The position numbers and the translations under genes were made by a program. DNA of 64,000 bases from Rhizobium anhuiense (GTDB lineage Bacteria > Pseudomonadota > Alphaproteobacteria > Rhizobiales > Rhizobiaceae): NCBI RefSeq assembly GCF_003985145.1, contig NZ_ML133543.1, forward strand, positions 22,941 through 86,940, written 5' to 3'. Each line of letters starts with the position of its first letter. Within the stretch, counting starts at the first letter, position 1. The notes under the pieces are model-generated. The model did no database searches. It was not told the origin of the DNA and saw only the letters and a list, made by a program, of their open reading frames with translations. This document shows positions 18,077-27,515 of this stretch, piece after piece.

Positions 18077-18448
18077 GCGCCGATTCTGCTTCGAGAGGAC
18101 GTGCCGGCCACATCCAGCGCCCACCCGGTCAGGTCGTGTTGAAACGCCTGGGATCCAAGGCACGAGATCTGCAAGTGGCAGCGAATATGGCTTTGGAAAC
18201 CAAGCCCGAAATTCTGTCGCAAGTCCTTCCAACCAGTATGAAGCTTTTCATTATGGGGAGAACAACCTGCGACAGAGAGACTCGGCAGCTGCGCAGGACC
18301 GATGGATCGGATAGATGATGCAGTTGTGTGAGGTCGGTCCGGAACCCTGAAAGATTGCGTTGGGACACTCGGCCAAGGGGAGTTTGCGAACCACAGAACA
18401 TGCAGTCGTCATTCAGGAGCATAGCTCCGCCGCGGTCCTTCTCGCCGG
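18077..18448. other. Non-coding interval with a 60-bp imperfect inverted repeat (18215-18274)
   Basis: No convincing gene is seen in 372 bp between the ABC ATPase and the convergent Lrp gene. The only structure is an inverted repeat with perfect 7-bp outer arms (TGTCGCA/TGCGACA), a perfect inner ATGAA/TTCAT pair around GCTT, and 20 of 28 arm positions matching. It may act as a bidirectional 3' structure. Confidence 0.4.
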
Positions 18449-18925
18449 CTAAAGCGGAAACAAGGTGGTGAGCGGCATGTGGGCCTTGATAATCGGTGAC
18501 TTCAGCACGACGAAGCTGAAATATTTGTCGATGCCGACGTCCAAGTCGGTGAGGCGCTCCATGATCGTCTGGTATTCGTCGATCCCGGCGGTGACGAATT
18601 TCAAGAGATAATCGTAGCCGCCTGAAACCAGATGGCATTCGATCACCTGATCGACCTTCTCGATCGCCGCCAGGAAGCGGGCAAAGTCGATCTGCCGGTG
18701 GTTCTTCAGGGTGATCTCGGTGAACACGGTCAGCGTCTGCCCCAGTTTGCTGACGTTGATCTGGGCCGAATAGCCTTCGATATAGCCTTCCGACTGCAGC
18801 TTCTTCACCCGCATCAGGCAGGGGCTCGGCGACAGATTGACCAGTTCGGCGAGTTCTACATTGGTGACGCGGCCATTTTTCTGCAGCTCGTAGAGAATTT
18901 TTACGTCGATCCGGTCGAGTTTCAT
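18449..18925 (-). CDS. Lrp/AsnC-family transcriptional regulator
   Basis: A 158-residue protein with an N-terminal winged HTH (LDRIDVKILYELQKNGR then VELAELVNLSPSPCLMRV) and a C-terminal RAM effector domain ending in a beta strand with VLKSP. ATG 18925 gives the standard Lrp length. It is divergent from the FAD oxidase at 19258 and convergent with the peptide-type ABC operon, so it likely controls one or both in response to an amino acid. Confidence 0.87.
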   Translation of the reverse strand: MKLDRIDVKILYELQKNGRVTNVELAELVNLSPSPCLMRVKKLQSEGYIEGYSAQINVSKLGQTLTVFTEITLKNHRQIDFARFLAAIEKVDQVIECHLVSGGYDYLLKFVTAGIDEYQTIMERLTDLDVGIDKYFSFVVLKSPIIKAHMPLTTLFPL

Positions 18926-19131
18926 CGCACGCCTTCGCTGCTTGAGATCGCCAACGACGCAGCAGATTATGCCGCGACTTTCAATACCGACCTTAACACA
19001 TAGGGAAGAGCTGTCGACCATGTTGCGGGACAGGCCGAAGCACAAACGGCTGCAGGTCTCCCCACAAGACGGAATCTTCTGCTGCCGCCGGCTGATCTCC
19101 GGCAAAGGCGTGGCGGCGGATCCGCTAGACT

Positions 19132-19233
19132 AGCGCATAACCCCGAAAATCGATTCCGAATTTCGGAAAGGATTATGCGCAGATCCAGGTGATAGAGCGT
19201 CCTTTGCGCGTCTGAAAAGAAGCGCGGCGCTTT
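19132..19233. repeat. RIME-like dispersed palindromic repeat, copy 2
   Basis: The same two-hairpin unit as at 6357-6458: palindrome 19132-19179 with GCGC ends and a second stem from about 19192 to 19233. It fills most of the Lrp-oxidase intergenic region and ends 24 bp before the oxidase start, so it may shape that leader. Confidence 0.75.
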
Positions 19234-19257
19234 AATGCCTGAAACGGAGACCATCCC

Positions 19258-20583
19258 ATGCCCGCACCGCTCAATCGCGTCGACACCACGCCGGAACTGC
19301 CCGCTGCTGCCGATGCGGTGGTGATCGGCGGCGGCATCGTCGGCGTTTTCGCGGCCTATTATCTCGCCCGGCGGGGATTGAAGGTCGCCCTCGTCGAGAA
19401 GGGCCTTATCGGCGCCGAGCAATCGAGCCGCAACTGGGGCTGGTGCCGCCAGCAGAACCGCGACGCCCGAGAATTGCCGATGTCGACCAAGAGCCTCGAC
19501 CTGTGGGAGCGCTTCGCCACTGAGACCGGGGAGGAGACGGGCTTCCGTCGCTGCGGTCTCTTTTATCTGAGCAATAACGACGAGGAACTGTCCGGCTGGG
19601 CACGCTGGCGCGATTTCGCCCGCTCGGTCGGCGTCACAACGCACATGCTGAGCAGCGCCGAGGCGAGCGAACGCGGGCGTGCCACCGGCGTCTCATGGAA
19701 AGGCGGAGTGTTTTCGCCGACCGACGGCACGGCCGATCCGGCGAGCGCTGCGCCGGCCGTCGCGCGTGCGATCCTGAATCTCGGCGGCACGGTGCATCAG
19801 TCCTGTGCGGCCCGCGGCCTCGACGTCGAAGGCGGCAGGCTTTCCGGCGTCGTCACCGAGCATGGCACGATCCGGACTAAAATCGCGATCCTGGCCGGCG
19901 GCGCTTGGGCCTCCTCCTTCTGCCGCCAACTCGGCATTCGATTTCCGCAAGCCTCGATACGCTCCTCGATCCTCTCCGTATCCCCGGGCGCTAGCGGCCT
20001 GCCGGATGCCCTGCATACATCAGCGGTGTCGGTGACGCGACGCCGCGATGGCGGCCATACGCTGGCGATCAGCGGCCGCGCCCGCGTCGATCCGACGCCA
20101 CAGCAGTTCCGCTTCGCGCGGCAGTTCCTGCCGATGTTCGCCCGACGCTGGCGCAGTCTCAAACCAGGCGGGTTGGAGGGCTTTCGCTCGGGTCACGAAT
20201 CTCTGGCACGCTGGCGGCTCGACAGACCGACGCCGATGGAGCGCATGCGCATCCTCGATCCGCTGGTCGACGAGGCGACCGTTGCGCTGACGCATGCACG
20301 GGCGCTTGAGCTTCTGCCTGCTTTGAAGGAGACCAAGATCGCAGCGGCCTGGGCGGGCTATATCGACAGCACGCCGGACGGCGTGCCGGGGATCGGCGAG
20401 ATCGCCAGCTTGCCCGGCTTCATCCTTGCTGCGGGCTTCAGCGGCCACGGCTTCGGCATCGGGCCGGGCGCCGGCCATCTGATTGCCGATATCGTCACAG
20501 GCGACGAGCCGATCGTCGATCCCAGGCCCTACCATCCCGACCGCTTCGGGGGATCCGCCTGGGGCAAAGTGGCCGATTTCTAA
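19258..20583 (+). CDS. FAD-binding oxidoreductase, D-amino acid dehydrogenase/opine oxidase-like
   Basis: A 441-residue DAO-superfamily protein with the nucleotide motif VVIGGGIVGVFAAYYLARRG, the segment SSRNWGWCRQQNRD that marks a particular rhizobial/pseudomonad branch, and the C-terminal AAGFSGHGFGIGPGAG FAD contact. ATG 19258 follows GGAG. It probably oxidises an amino or imino acid at the C-N bond. The divergent Lrp gene and the preceding peptide-type ABC operon suggest one regulated amino-compound pathway. Confidence 0.8.
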   Translation: MPAPLNRVDTTPELPAAADAVVIGGGIVGVFAAYYLARRGLKVALVEKGLIGAEQSSRNWGWCRQQNRDARELPMSTKSLDLWERFATETGEETGFRRCGLFYLSNNDEELSGWARWRDFARSVGVTTHMLSSAEASERGRATGVSWKGGVFSPTDGTADPASAAPAVARAILNLGGTVHQSCAARGLDVEGGRLSGVVTEHGTIRTKIAILAGGAWASSFCRQLGIRFPQASIRSSILSVSPGASGLPDALHTSAVSVTRRRDGGHTLAISGRARVDPTPQQFRFARQFLPMFARRWRSLKPGGLEGFRSGHESLARWRLDRPTPMERMRILDPLVDEATVALTHARALELLPALKETKIAAAWAGYIDSTPDGVPGIGEIASLPGFILAAGFSGHGFGIGPGAGHLIADIVTGDEPIVDPRPYHPDRFGGSAWGKVADF

Positions 20584-20743
20584 ACGGCTCGGCCACCCCG
20601 GCTCGGACCTCGGCGGTGGCAGAAATGATCCCTGTCCGGATCGCAGCATATACAGGAACCATAACCATTGGCCTGAAAGCGGCGATGGCAGGCACGCGTT
20701 ACGCTTGGGCAATCACCTCCGGCGAGATTCCCGAAGTCATCCC

Positions 20744-23284
20744 TCACGAGACCAGCGACATCGGCCGGCGGGCGGCGGGCGACGCCCTCCCGCCATCGGC
20801 AGTCTGAAAGTGCGAAATTCTTTCGTTCAAGACTTCGACCTGTTGCCGAAGCCGGTGAATCTCCGCGGTGTTTTCCTCCACCATCGCAGCATTGTGCTGG
20901 GTAATGTGCTCGACATCACGAACGGCGTTGTTGACCTCGTCGATGCCCTTGTATTGCGTGGTCGTGGAAGCTGAGATGACCTGCACCAGCCCGTTGATCG
21001 AGGTGAAGTGTTCCATGATGGCCGACAGCGCCTGGCCGGTCTCCTCGACGAGCGTGACGCCCGCGCCGACCTGCGATGCGCTGGTGGAGATGAGATCCTT
21101 GATCTCGCGGGCAGCCTTGGCGCAACGCTGAGCAAGCTCGCGCACTTCCTGAGCAACCACGGCAAAGCCTCTGCCGGCCTCTCCTGCGCGTGCCGCCTCG
21201 ACGCCGGCATTGAGGGCGAGGAGATTGGTCTGGAAGGCGATCTCGTCAATCACGCCGATGATGCTGCTGACTTTTTCGGAGGACCGGTTGATAGCGCCCA
21301 TGGCATCGACGGCCTTGGCGACGACGGCCGCGGAATGCTCCGCCTGGCGGTGCGCCTCGGCGACCGAAAGCGACGTCTGACGCGCGTTTTCGGCTGTCGT
21401 CCGCACGCTGGCTGTGAGTTCGCCGAGCACCCGCGAACTCTCCTCGAGGGAGGCCGCCTGCTGTTCCGTGCGGCGGGCCAGATCGTCGGCGGCGCCGGAA
21501 AGATTGGTGCTGCCCTCGGCGATCTCGTAGGTCGAGTTGCGAACCTCGGCGACCGTCAGGCGCAACGCGTCGATGGCGTGATTGTAGGTGCGGGCCATGG
21601 CGACATAATCGGCGGCCAGATCCTCGCTCATCTCTGCGGCGAGATTGCCATTGGCGAGCTTGCCGAGCATATCGGACAGAGCGTTCAAAGCCTCGCTCTG
21701 TTCCGCCTCGATGCGCGCCTGTTCGGCGGCGCGGCGGGCCTGCTCCAATTCGTCCCGCGCCCTGTTTGCTTCGGCAAGCTCTTCCAGCCTGGTCTTCTCA
21801 AGCGCCTGGTCGCGGAAGACAGTCACGGACCGGATCATGTCGCCGATCTCGTCGCCGCGCTTGCCGTCACCGATGGAGATGTTCAGATCGCCGTCGGCAA
21901 GTCTCATCATCGTCTGGGTGATCCGCTTCAGCGGCCCGCGCAGCGTTTCGATCAGCATGAGGCCGCCGATGATCGCAAGCACCGTGCCCGCAATCATTGC
22001 CGCAAGTGACATTGTCGCCGAACGCTGGCTGATTTGCTTGCCGCTCTCCTGTGCCGTGCTGACGAACTGCTCGAGCGTGTGGCTCGCATCGGCCACCAGT
22101 GCGGTCGCCGCCTCCTTGTCCGCGCGCCACCGGTCGGCGATCGATATCAGAAGCGAACTATCCTTTTCGATCGAGGCAAGGGACGGCTCGATCTTCTTGG
22201 CAAGATCCTGCAAGGCGGCGTTTTTCCCGCTCAAGGGTACGAGTTGAGCAGCGCTTTCACGCAGCGCCTTGAGATCGGCGAGAACGGCATCCCGCGCCTC
22301 GGCATCGACTCGCCTGTTCAGTTCGCTTAAGTGCAGCCGCAGATCGTCAATCGATTTGAATGCGGTATTGACGATCGCCACCATCGAGCGAAGGGTGGCG
22401 ATGCTCGCATCCATGCCGACAAAACGCTCGATCGCAGTATCCGCATTCCCAGAGGCAAGCTTTCCAAACTTCTCCTCGAAGCCCTGCAGTTCCTGGTCGA
22501 CAGGAGCGTAGCTGTCGAGCGTAAGGCTGGCGCTGTCCTTGGCTATCGCGGCGAGCTTGTCCAATACCGGCTTAAGCGCGGCAAGCTGGCTTCTGGCCTT
22601 GTCGGAGGCGAGCGCGGCGCTGCCGCCGGCCTCCTTGACGAGCGGCGGCAGGAGGCTGCCGAGAGCGCCGGTGATATCCGCGGGGGCATTGGCCTGCGCG
22701 GTGGCCTTACGCAACTTTGCAATGCGTTGCGCGAGATTCTTGTAGACTGAAGCATCGAGAAGAAGCGCCCGGACGAAGGTCTCCTTGCCATTCGCCTGAT
22801 CTTGGAGAACGTCGAGCTGTTTGCGCGCCGTCTGGCTTTCCTTGAACAGCCCGGCCACCGCGTCGTCGATCGCCTGTTCGGTATTCACACGCTCCTGTGA
22901 CACGGCCCAAAGCGCATCGGCGCCGCCCTGCATCTTAGCCCCGAGTTCGCGCACGGCAGCAATCTGCTGCTTCTGCGCCGGATCGATCAACATGGCATCA
23001 AGCGTCGCCGCTCCCTTCTGCTGCTCGGAGATGCTGGCGATCAATCGTTCGCGCGTGGCCGATATCGGGAGATCGGTAAAGGCCGTCAGAGAGGATCGCA
23101 GCTGTTGAAAACTGGAAAGGGTTTCGATCGTCTGCCGGGTCAGGGTCATCTGGCCATTGAGCGTACCGGCGGTGAAATAACCGAAAAGACCGATGCCGGC
23201 GATGAGGATGACCAGAGGCACCACGAAGAAGAGGACCTTGGTCACGATCCGCATACGCTGCAACAGTCGATCAATCAGCGCCAT
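20744..23284 (-). CDS. Methyl-accepting chemotaxis protein with large helical sensor domain
   Basis: An 846-residue receptor. One membrane helix lies near residues 16-40, then a long alanine-rich helical periplasmic region of about 385 residues, a second helix near 425-447, a HAMP domain (PLKRITQTMMRLADGD) and the signalling domain with the conserved hairpin tip IDEIAFQTNLLALNAGVEAA. The periplasmic domain is longer than common four-helix or HBM sensors. No C-terminal NWETF-like receptor tether is present. Ligand unknown. It may direct cells towards substrates of the flanking catabolic loci. Confidence 0.88.
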   Translation of the reverse strand: MALIDRLLQRMRIVTKVLFFVVPLVILIAGIGLFGYFTAGTLNGQMTLTRQTIETLSSFQQLRSSLTAFTDLPISATRERLIASISEQQKGAATLDAMLIDPAQKQQIAAVRELGAKMQGGADALWAVSQERVNTEQAIDDAVAGLFKESQTARKQLDVLQDQANGKETFVRALLLDASVYKNLAQRIAKLRKATAQANAPADITGALGSLLPPLVKEAGGSAALASDKARSQLAALKPVLDKLAAIAKDSASLTLDSYAPVDQELQGFEEKFGKLASGNADTAIERFVGMDASIATLRSMVAIVNTAFKSIDDLRLHLSELNRRVDAEARDAVLADLKALRESAAQLVPLSGKNAALQDLAKKIEPSLASIEKDSSLLISIADRWRADKEAATALVADASHTLEQFVSTAQESGKQISQRSATMSLAAMIAGTVLAIIGGLMLIETLRGPLKRITQTMMRLADGDLNISIGDGKRGDEIGDMIRSVTVFRDQALEKTRLEELAEANRARDELEQARRAAEQARIEAEQSEALNALSDMLGKLANGNLAAEMSEDLAADYVAMARTYNHAIDALRLTVAEVRNSTYEIAEGSTNLSGAADDLARRTEQQAASLEESSRVLGELTASVRTTAENARQTSLSVAEAHRQAEHSAAVVAKAVDAMGAINRSSEKVSSIIGVIDEIAFQTNLLALNAGVEAARAGEAGRGFAVVAQEVRELAQRCAKAAREIKDLISTSASQVGAGVTLVEETGQALSAIMEHFTSINGLVQVISASTTTQYKGIDEVNNAVRDVEHITQHNAAMVEENTAEIHRLRQQVEVLNERISHFQTADGGRASPAARRPMSLVS

Positions 23285-23410
23285 AAACTAGCCCCCGCCC
23301 CAGTAAATTGGCTCATTCTCCGGCGCGACCCCTCCCCTTGGCCTGCAGCAGTCGTTGATCGCGCCAGGCCATCACAGTAGTCACAACTGTTAAAAAAATG
23401 GTCAATGGTG

Positions 23411-23534
23411 TCGAGTTCAATCGAAGCCTGCGATATGCGGACGAGGGCGCATTTTCCGCGCTCCCGTCTTGCCGCTCAGCCGATGGCCATCGGGCTTTCA
23501 TTGCCGCCGGAAGCCGTCGTCGCTCACGCCACCC
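23411..23534 (-). pseudogene. putA: Remnant of a putA 3' end with its terminator
   Basis: Positions 23411-23520 align with 35163-35271 at the end of the intact putA: by hand about 91 of 110 positions match with one gap. On the minus strand the last codons read TTASGGNESPMAIG then TGA, against TAAAGGNASLMAIG in PutA; further upstream the frame hits a stop. The relic of the putA terminator (about 23442-23466) is present but mispaired. It lies right beside the rraA-like stop at 23549. Confidence 0.8.
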
Positions 23535-23548
23535 TTGAAGAGGTTAGG

Positions 23549-24298
23549 CTAACTCCGGTTCTCCAAGCGATTTGTTTTGCGCCACTCTTCGTATTCTCCG
23601 CGGGCATCGTCATGCAGAGGATAGTAGCGCTGCAACGACCCTCCCTCCATAAGCTTCACGCGTGAGAACTCCTCCCAATCGTGATGCTTTTGCGACTCTT
23701 CGATGACCTTCGAGGCCATTGCGACGGGAAGCACCACCACCCCGTCATCGTCGGCGACGATGATGTCGCCGGGGATTACCGTGACACCGCCGCAGGCAAT
23801 CGGAACGTTGACGGCATTGGGATAGATGCTGGTCTGCACATGGTAGTTGGGAGTCCAGCCACGCAGCCATAGGGGGAGGTCTAGCTTCTCGACATTGGGC
23901 CGATCGCGCATGCACCCGTCGATTACGATGCCAGCGCCGCCCCTGCCTTTGAAATACGTCGACATCATATCGCCAAAGACCCCCGAACTCATGTCGCCGC
24001 GCGCGTCGACCACGACAACATCGCCCTCCTGCGCGTGATAGAGCACGTGCCGGTGCAACTGCGTCTCCGGATCGGCATATTCTCCCTCGGTGAAGAGGTC
24101 CGGCCGCTGCGGCATGAACTGGAGCGTCAGCGCCGGCCCGACGATCGACTTCCCGTGGTTCTGCGCCACGGGACCCACCATGTGCGGATTGCGGAAACCC
24201 ATGTGGCCAAGCGTGCCGGCAACCGTCGCGGCGCCGATTTCCTTCAGTGCGTCGATCAGCTCTTTGGGCGGACGGGTAATGTCGGGAGTATGCGTCAT
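23549..24298 (-). CDS. RraA-like protein (HMG/CHA aldolase / RraA family)
   Basis: A 249-residue protein with the family core: GHMGFRN early, GDVVVVDARGD in the middle and GCMRDRPNVEKLDLPLW, where the Arg-Asp pair acts in the aldolase members. Family members are either pyruvate aldolases cleaving 4-hydroxy-4-methyl-2-oxoglutarate-type acids or RNase E regulators. Location next to a sugar-acid dehydratase and a sugar importer points to a carbon-carbon lyase or lactone/keto-acid step. ATG 24298 follows CGGAGA. Confidence 0.75.
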   Translation of the reverse strand: MTHTPDITRPPKELIDALKEIGAATVAGTLGHMGFRNPHMVGPVAQNHGKSIVGPALTLQFMPQRPDLFTEGEYADPETQLHRHVLYHAQEGDVVVVDARGDMSSGVFGDMMSTYFKGRGGAGIVIDGCMRDRPNVEKLDLPLWLRGWTPNYHVQTSIYPNAVNVPIACGGVTVIPGDIIVADDDGVVVLPVAMASKVIEESQKHHDWEEFSRVKLMEGGSLQRYYPLHDDARGEYEEWRKTNRLENRS

Positions 24299-24319
24299 TT
24301 CAATCTCCGCTGGATGAAA

Positions 24320-25483
24320 CTACCAGTTCGTAACCGAACCGTCGCGGCGCTTCAGGTGAGGCGCTTCCCAGAAACGAAAGCTCTCCGCCTTGACCGCCTC
24401 TTCGTTGACCTCGACGCCGAGCCCCGGCAGATCGCTGACCGGATAGTCAGGTCCGTCGAGCCGTGGCTGCACGGGGAAGAAGTCGGAATTGTCGAAGCCC
24501 AGCTTTGTTTCGGGCACCCTGGTCTCAAGCCAAGCGAAATTCGGCACCGCGGCGGCGAGATGGATGGTCGCGGCCGTGCAGACTGGGCCAAGAGGATTGT
24601 GCGGCATCAGGTCCACATAGTGCGCCTCGCTCCAGCCAGCCACCTTCATCGCTTCGGTGAGCCCGCCAACATTGCAAACATCGAGCCGGTTGAACTGATG
24701 GATGCCGCGCTCGATGTAGGGCAGGAACTGCCACTTGCTGGCAAATTCCTCGCCGATGGCGAACGGGATGTCGGTCATCGTGCGCAGGGATTCGTAGGCC
24801 TCCGGTGTCTCGTCCCGTATCGGCTCCTCGAGAAAATCAAGCACGCCACGGCCGAGTTTGTTGCAGAAGCTGGCCGCCTCTGCCACCGACAACCGGTGGT
24901 GATAGTCGATGCCGAGGACGACGTCGTCGCCCAGCGCCTCGCGCGCCTTGTTCAGCATCGTTGCGGTAACGCCGATCGATTCGCGCGGCTCGAAGATGTC
25001 CTTGCTGTTTTGCCCGATGGGAAAGAAGCGGATCGCCTGCCACCCCTGTGCGCGTAGTTCGCGGGCTCGTTCGATCGCAACGTCGCCCTCAGCCTCGTCA
25101 CCGGTCGAGGCGAAGGTAGGAATTCGGTCGCGCTGCTTGCCGCCCAGCAGTTCGTAGGCCGGCACCCCCAGCGCCTTGCCCTTGATGTCGTGAAGGGCGA
25201 TGTCGATGGCGGAAATCGCCGCCTGCAGAACGCGCCCGCCTTCGAAATATTGGCTGCGATAGGCTTCTTGCCAGATCCGACCAATCTGCATCGGATCGCG
25301 GCCGATGAGAAACTCCCGATAGTGCTCGATCGCGCCAACCACGGCCTTCTCGCGACCGCTCAAGCCGCTCTCGCCCCATCCGAAGACGCCCTCGTCGGTC
25401 TCGACCTTGACGAGCATCTGGTTGCGTGTTCCCACCCATACTGGATAGGGCTTGATAGCGGTGATTTTAAGCTTCGTGGTCAT
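24320..25483 (-). CDS. Mandelate racemase/muconate lactonizing enzyme family dehydratase, galactonate-dehydratase-like (paralogue 1)
   Basis: A 387-residue enolase-superfamily enzyme. The metal ligands are visible as the Asp in GIDYHH, Glu in FLEEPI and Glu in IGEEFASKW. The Asp-x-His arrangement in GIDYHH matches D-galactonate dehydratase-type enzymes, with a second His in MPHNPLGP. It probably dehydrates an aldonic or uronic acid to a 2-keto-3-deoxy acid. ATG 25483 has GAGGG 5 bases upstream. It is the gene between the ATPase and rraA-like genes of one minus-strand operon. Confidence 0.83.
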   Translation of the reverse strand: MTTKLKITAIKPYPVWVGTRNQMLVKVETDEGVFGWGESGLSGREKAVVGAIEHYREFLIGRDPMQIGRIWQEAYRSQYFEGGRVLQAAISAIDIALHDIKGKALGVPAYELLGGKQRDRIPTFASTGDEAEGDVAIERARELRAQGWQAIRFFPIGQNSKDIFEPRESIGVTATMLNKAREALGDDVVLGIDYHHRLSVAEAASFCNKLGRGVLDFLEEPIRDETPEAYESLRTMTDIPFAIGEEFASKWQFLPYIERGIHQFNRLDVCNVGGLTEAMKVAGWSEAHYVDLMPHNPLGPVCTAATIHLAAAVPNFAWLETRVPETKLGFDNSDFFPVQPRLDGPDYPVSDLPGLGVEVNEEAVKAESFRFWEAPHLKRRDGSVTNW

Positions 25484-25516
25484 CCACACCCTCATTCCGG
25501 ACGTATCGACTCTGTC

Positions 25517-26614
25517 TCAGTGGGCCTTGAGGGCCATTTCTGTTTCGCCGTCGAACAAATGCATTCGCTCCTGGTCGAACTCGAGCCAAATCATTTCGTC
25601 CGGCGCGACGGCAATGGTCGGCGGCACGCTGACGTTGACGATTGCGCCGGACAGGAACGCTTGTACGAAGGTGACGTCTCCCGTTGGCTCCACCGTGTAG
25701 GCCTTGGCGGGTATGCTTCCAGGCACTGCACTCTTGTGCAGTTTGATCGTCGAGTGACGTGCGCCGAGCACGACTTTCTTGGTGGTCGCCCTCGCGACCT
25801 TCTGGGCATTGTGTGGCGAGAGCTCGAGGCTCCAGCCCTCCGCGCTGGTCAACACAGTATTGCCGCCCACCGTGGATGCCTCCAGCGGAACAAGGCTCAT
25901 CGCCGGGCTGCCGACGAAGCTGGCGACGAACATGTTCACCGGATGGGCAAAGACCTGCGCCGGTGAATCGTATTGCTGCAGGTAGCCGCCGTTCATCACC
26001 GCCATCCTGTCCGCCATGGTCACGGCTTCGAGTTGGTCGTGCGTCACATAAATGATCGTTGCCTTGAGGTCCTGGTGGAAGCGCTTGATCTCCGACCGCA
26101 TCTGCACGCGCAGCTTTGCATCGAGGTTGGAAAGTGGTTCATCCATCAGGAAGACCGCCGGATCGCGAACGAGAGCGCGGCCCAGGGCCACGCGCTGCTG
26201 TTGTCCGCCCGAAAGTTCGCGCGGCTTTCGCTCGAGCAGCTGCGTCATGTCGAGCACTCGCGCTGCTTCCTTGACCTTCCTGTCGATCTCGTCCCTTGGC
26301 AGTTTGCGCATCTGCAGCGGGAACGCCAGATTTTTATAGACCGATTTTTGCGGATAGAGCGCGTAGTTCTGGAACACCATTGCGATGTCCCGGTCCTTGG
26401 GGTCCAGGTCATTGACCACCCGGTCGCCGATGACGATGTCGCCCGATGTGATGGGGATCAGCCCCGCTACAAGATTGAGCGTGGTTGTTTTGCCGCAGCC
26501 TGAAGGGCCGACGAGCGCAACGAATTCGCCGTCGTTGACCGTCAGCGAAACGTCGTTGACAGCTTTGAAGCTGCCATAGGTCTTGACAAGATCTTTGAGG
26601 ACCACGTGGGCCAC
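25517..26614 (-). CDS. ABC transporter ATPase, MalK/UgpC type (GTG start)
   Basis: A 365-residue sugar-importer ATPase with Walker A GPSGCGKTT, signature LSGGQQQRVALGRA, Walker B VFLMDEPLSNLDA and a C-terminal regulatory OB-fold (TOBE) region from about residue 235. GTG 26614 is preferred because GGGAG lies 6-7 bases upstream; the TTG at 26620 abuts that site. It energises the two permeases directly upstream. Confidence 0.88.
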   Translation of the reverse strand: MAHVVLKDLVKTYGSFKAVNDVSLTVNDGEFVALVGPSGCGKTTTLNLVAGLIPITSGDIVIGDRVVNDLDPKDRDIAMVFQNYALYPQKSVYKNLAFPLQMRKLPRDEIDRKVKEAARVLDMTQLLERKPRELSGGQQQRVALGRALVRDPAVFLMDEPLSNLDAKLRVQMRSEIKRFHQDLKATIIYVTHDQLEAVTMADRMAVMNGGYLQQYDSPAQVFAHPVNMFVASFVGSPAMSLVPLEASTVGGNTVLTSAEGWSLELSPHNAQKVARATTKKVVLGARHSTIKLHKSAVPGSIPAKAYTVEPTGDVTFVQAFLSGAIVNVSVPPTIAVAPDEMIWLEFDQERMHLFDGETEMALKAH

Positions 26615-26624
26615 CGGCAACTCC

Positions 26625-27515
26625 CTAGTGCTTGACTGCGCCTTCCGTGAGGGCGCGTACGAAGTATCGTTGCAGGACGAGGAACAGGACCACGACGGGC
26701 ACGCTCATCATGAAGCTGGCGGCCATCAGGCCCGGAAAGTCCGTCGTATTTTCAGAGAAGAAGCGCTGGATGCCGACCGGCAGGGTCAACTGCTCGTTCT
26801 TGGAGAGGAAGGTGTAGGCGTAGATGTACTCGTTCCAAGCGCCGATGAAGGAGTAGATCGCCGTGGCGATGATTCCTGGCGCCGAGAGCGGCATCACGAT
26901 CAGGAGAAAGGCCTGGAACCGCGTCGCTCCATCGATGCGCGCCGCCTGCTCGAGCTGCACCGGGATGTTGTCGTAGAAGCCCTTGAGGAGCCAGATTGCC
27001 AGCGGCAGGCCGAATGTGAGGTAGGTGAGAACGAGCGACCCATGCGTGTTCACCAGCCCGATCGCCCGCATCAGGATGAAGAGCGGTACGAGAAAGATCA
27101 CCGCGGGGAACATGTTGCGAAGCAGGACGGCGAAGAACAGAAAGTTCCGGCCCGGGAAGGTGAAGCGCGAAAACGCATAGGCCGCAGGAACCGCCACGAT
27201 CACCGAAAGGATGGTCGTAGCCATGGAGACGAAAAGGCTGTTCCAGAAGAAACGCAGGAAGTCCTGGCCGACGCTGTTTTGCGGATCGAGCAGCTTCTGG
27301 TAGCTTGCCAGCGTGGGCTGGTCCGGCCACCACTGTGGCGGGAATTGCATGGCCGCGAAGCCGGACTTGATCGAGGTGATCAGCATCCAGATCATTGGCA
27401 ATGCGGTGTAAAGCAGCATGAACACCAGGAAGATGCGTCCGCCCCACCGCCACCCATCGAAGCGCCTATGGCGACGCGCCTGGCCTTGACGAGCAGTCTG
27501 CGCAATTGTGCTCAT
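26625..27515 (-). CDS. Carbohydrate ABC transporter permease, MalG type
   Basis: A 296-residue protein with six predicted helices and the EAA loop EQAARIDGATRFQAFLLIVMP. The MalG-like IRRFF-region equivalent (GIQRFFSENTTDFPGLMAA) near the C-terminus matches sugar importers. ATG 27515 overlaps the stop of the MalF-like gene by 4 bp. Confidence 0.88.
   Translation of the reverse strand: MSTIAQTARQGQARRHRRFDGWRWGGRIFLVFMLLYTALPMIWMLITSIKSGFAAMQFPPQWWPDQPTLASYQKLLDPQNSVGQDFLRFFWNSLFVSMATTILSVIVAVPAAYAFSRFTFPGRNFLFFAVLLRNMFPAVIFLVPLFILMRAIGLVNTHGSLVLTYLTFGLPLAIWLLKGFYDNIPVQLEQAARIDGATRFQAFLLIVMPLSAPGIIATAIYSFIGAWNEYIYAYTFLSKNEQLTLPVGIQRFFSENTTDFPGLMAASFMMSVPVVVLFLVLQRYFVRALTEGAVKH

Noticed and set aside
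20584..20743. Possible gene fragment in either direction between the FAD oxidase and the chemoreceptor
   Set aside because: Short frames exist, but none has a ribosome site or recognisable pattern; treated as ordinary convergent spacer.
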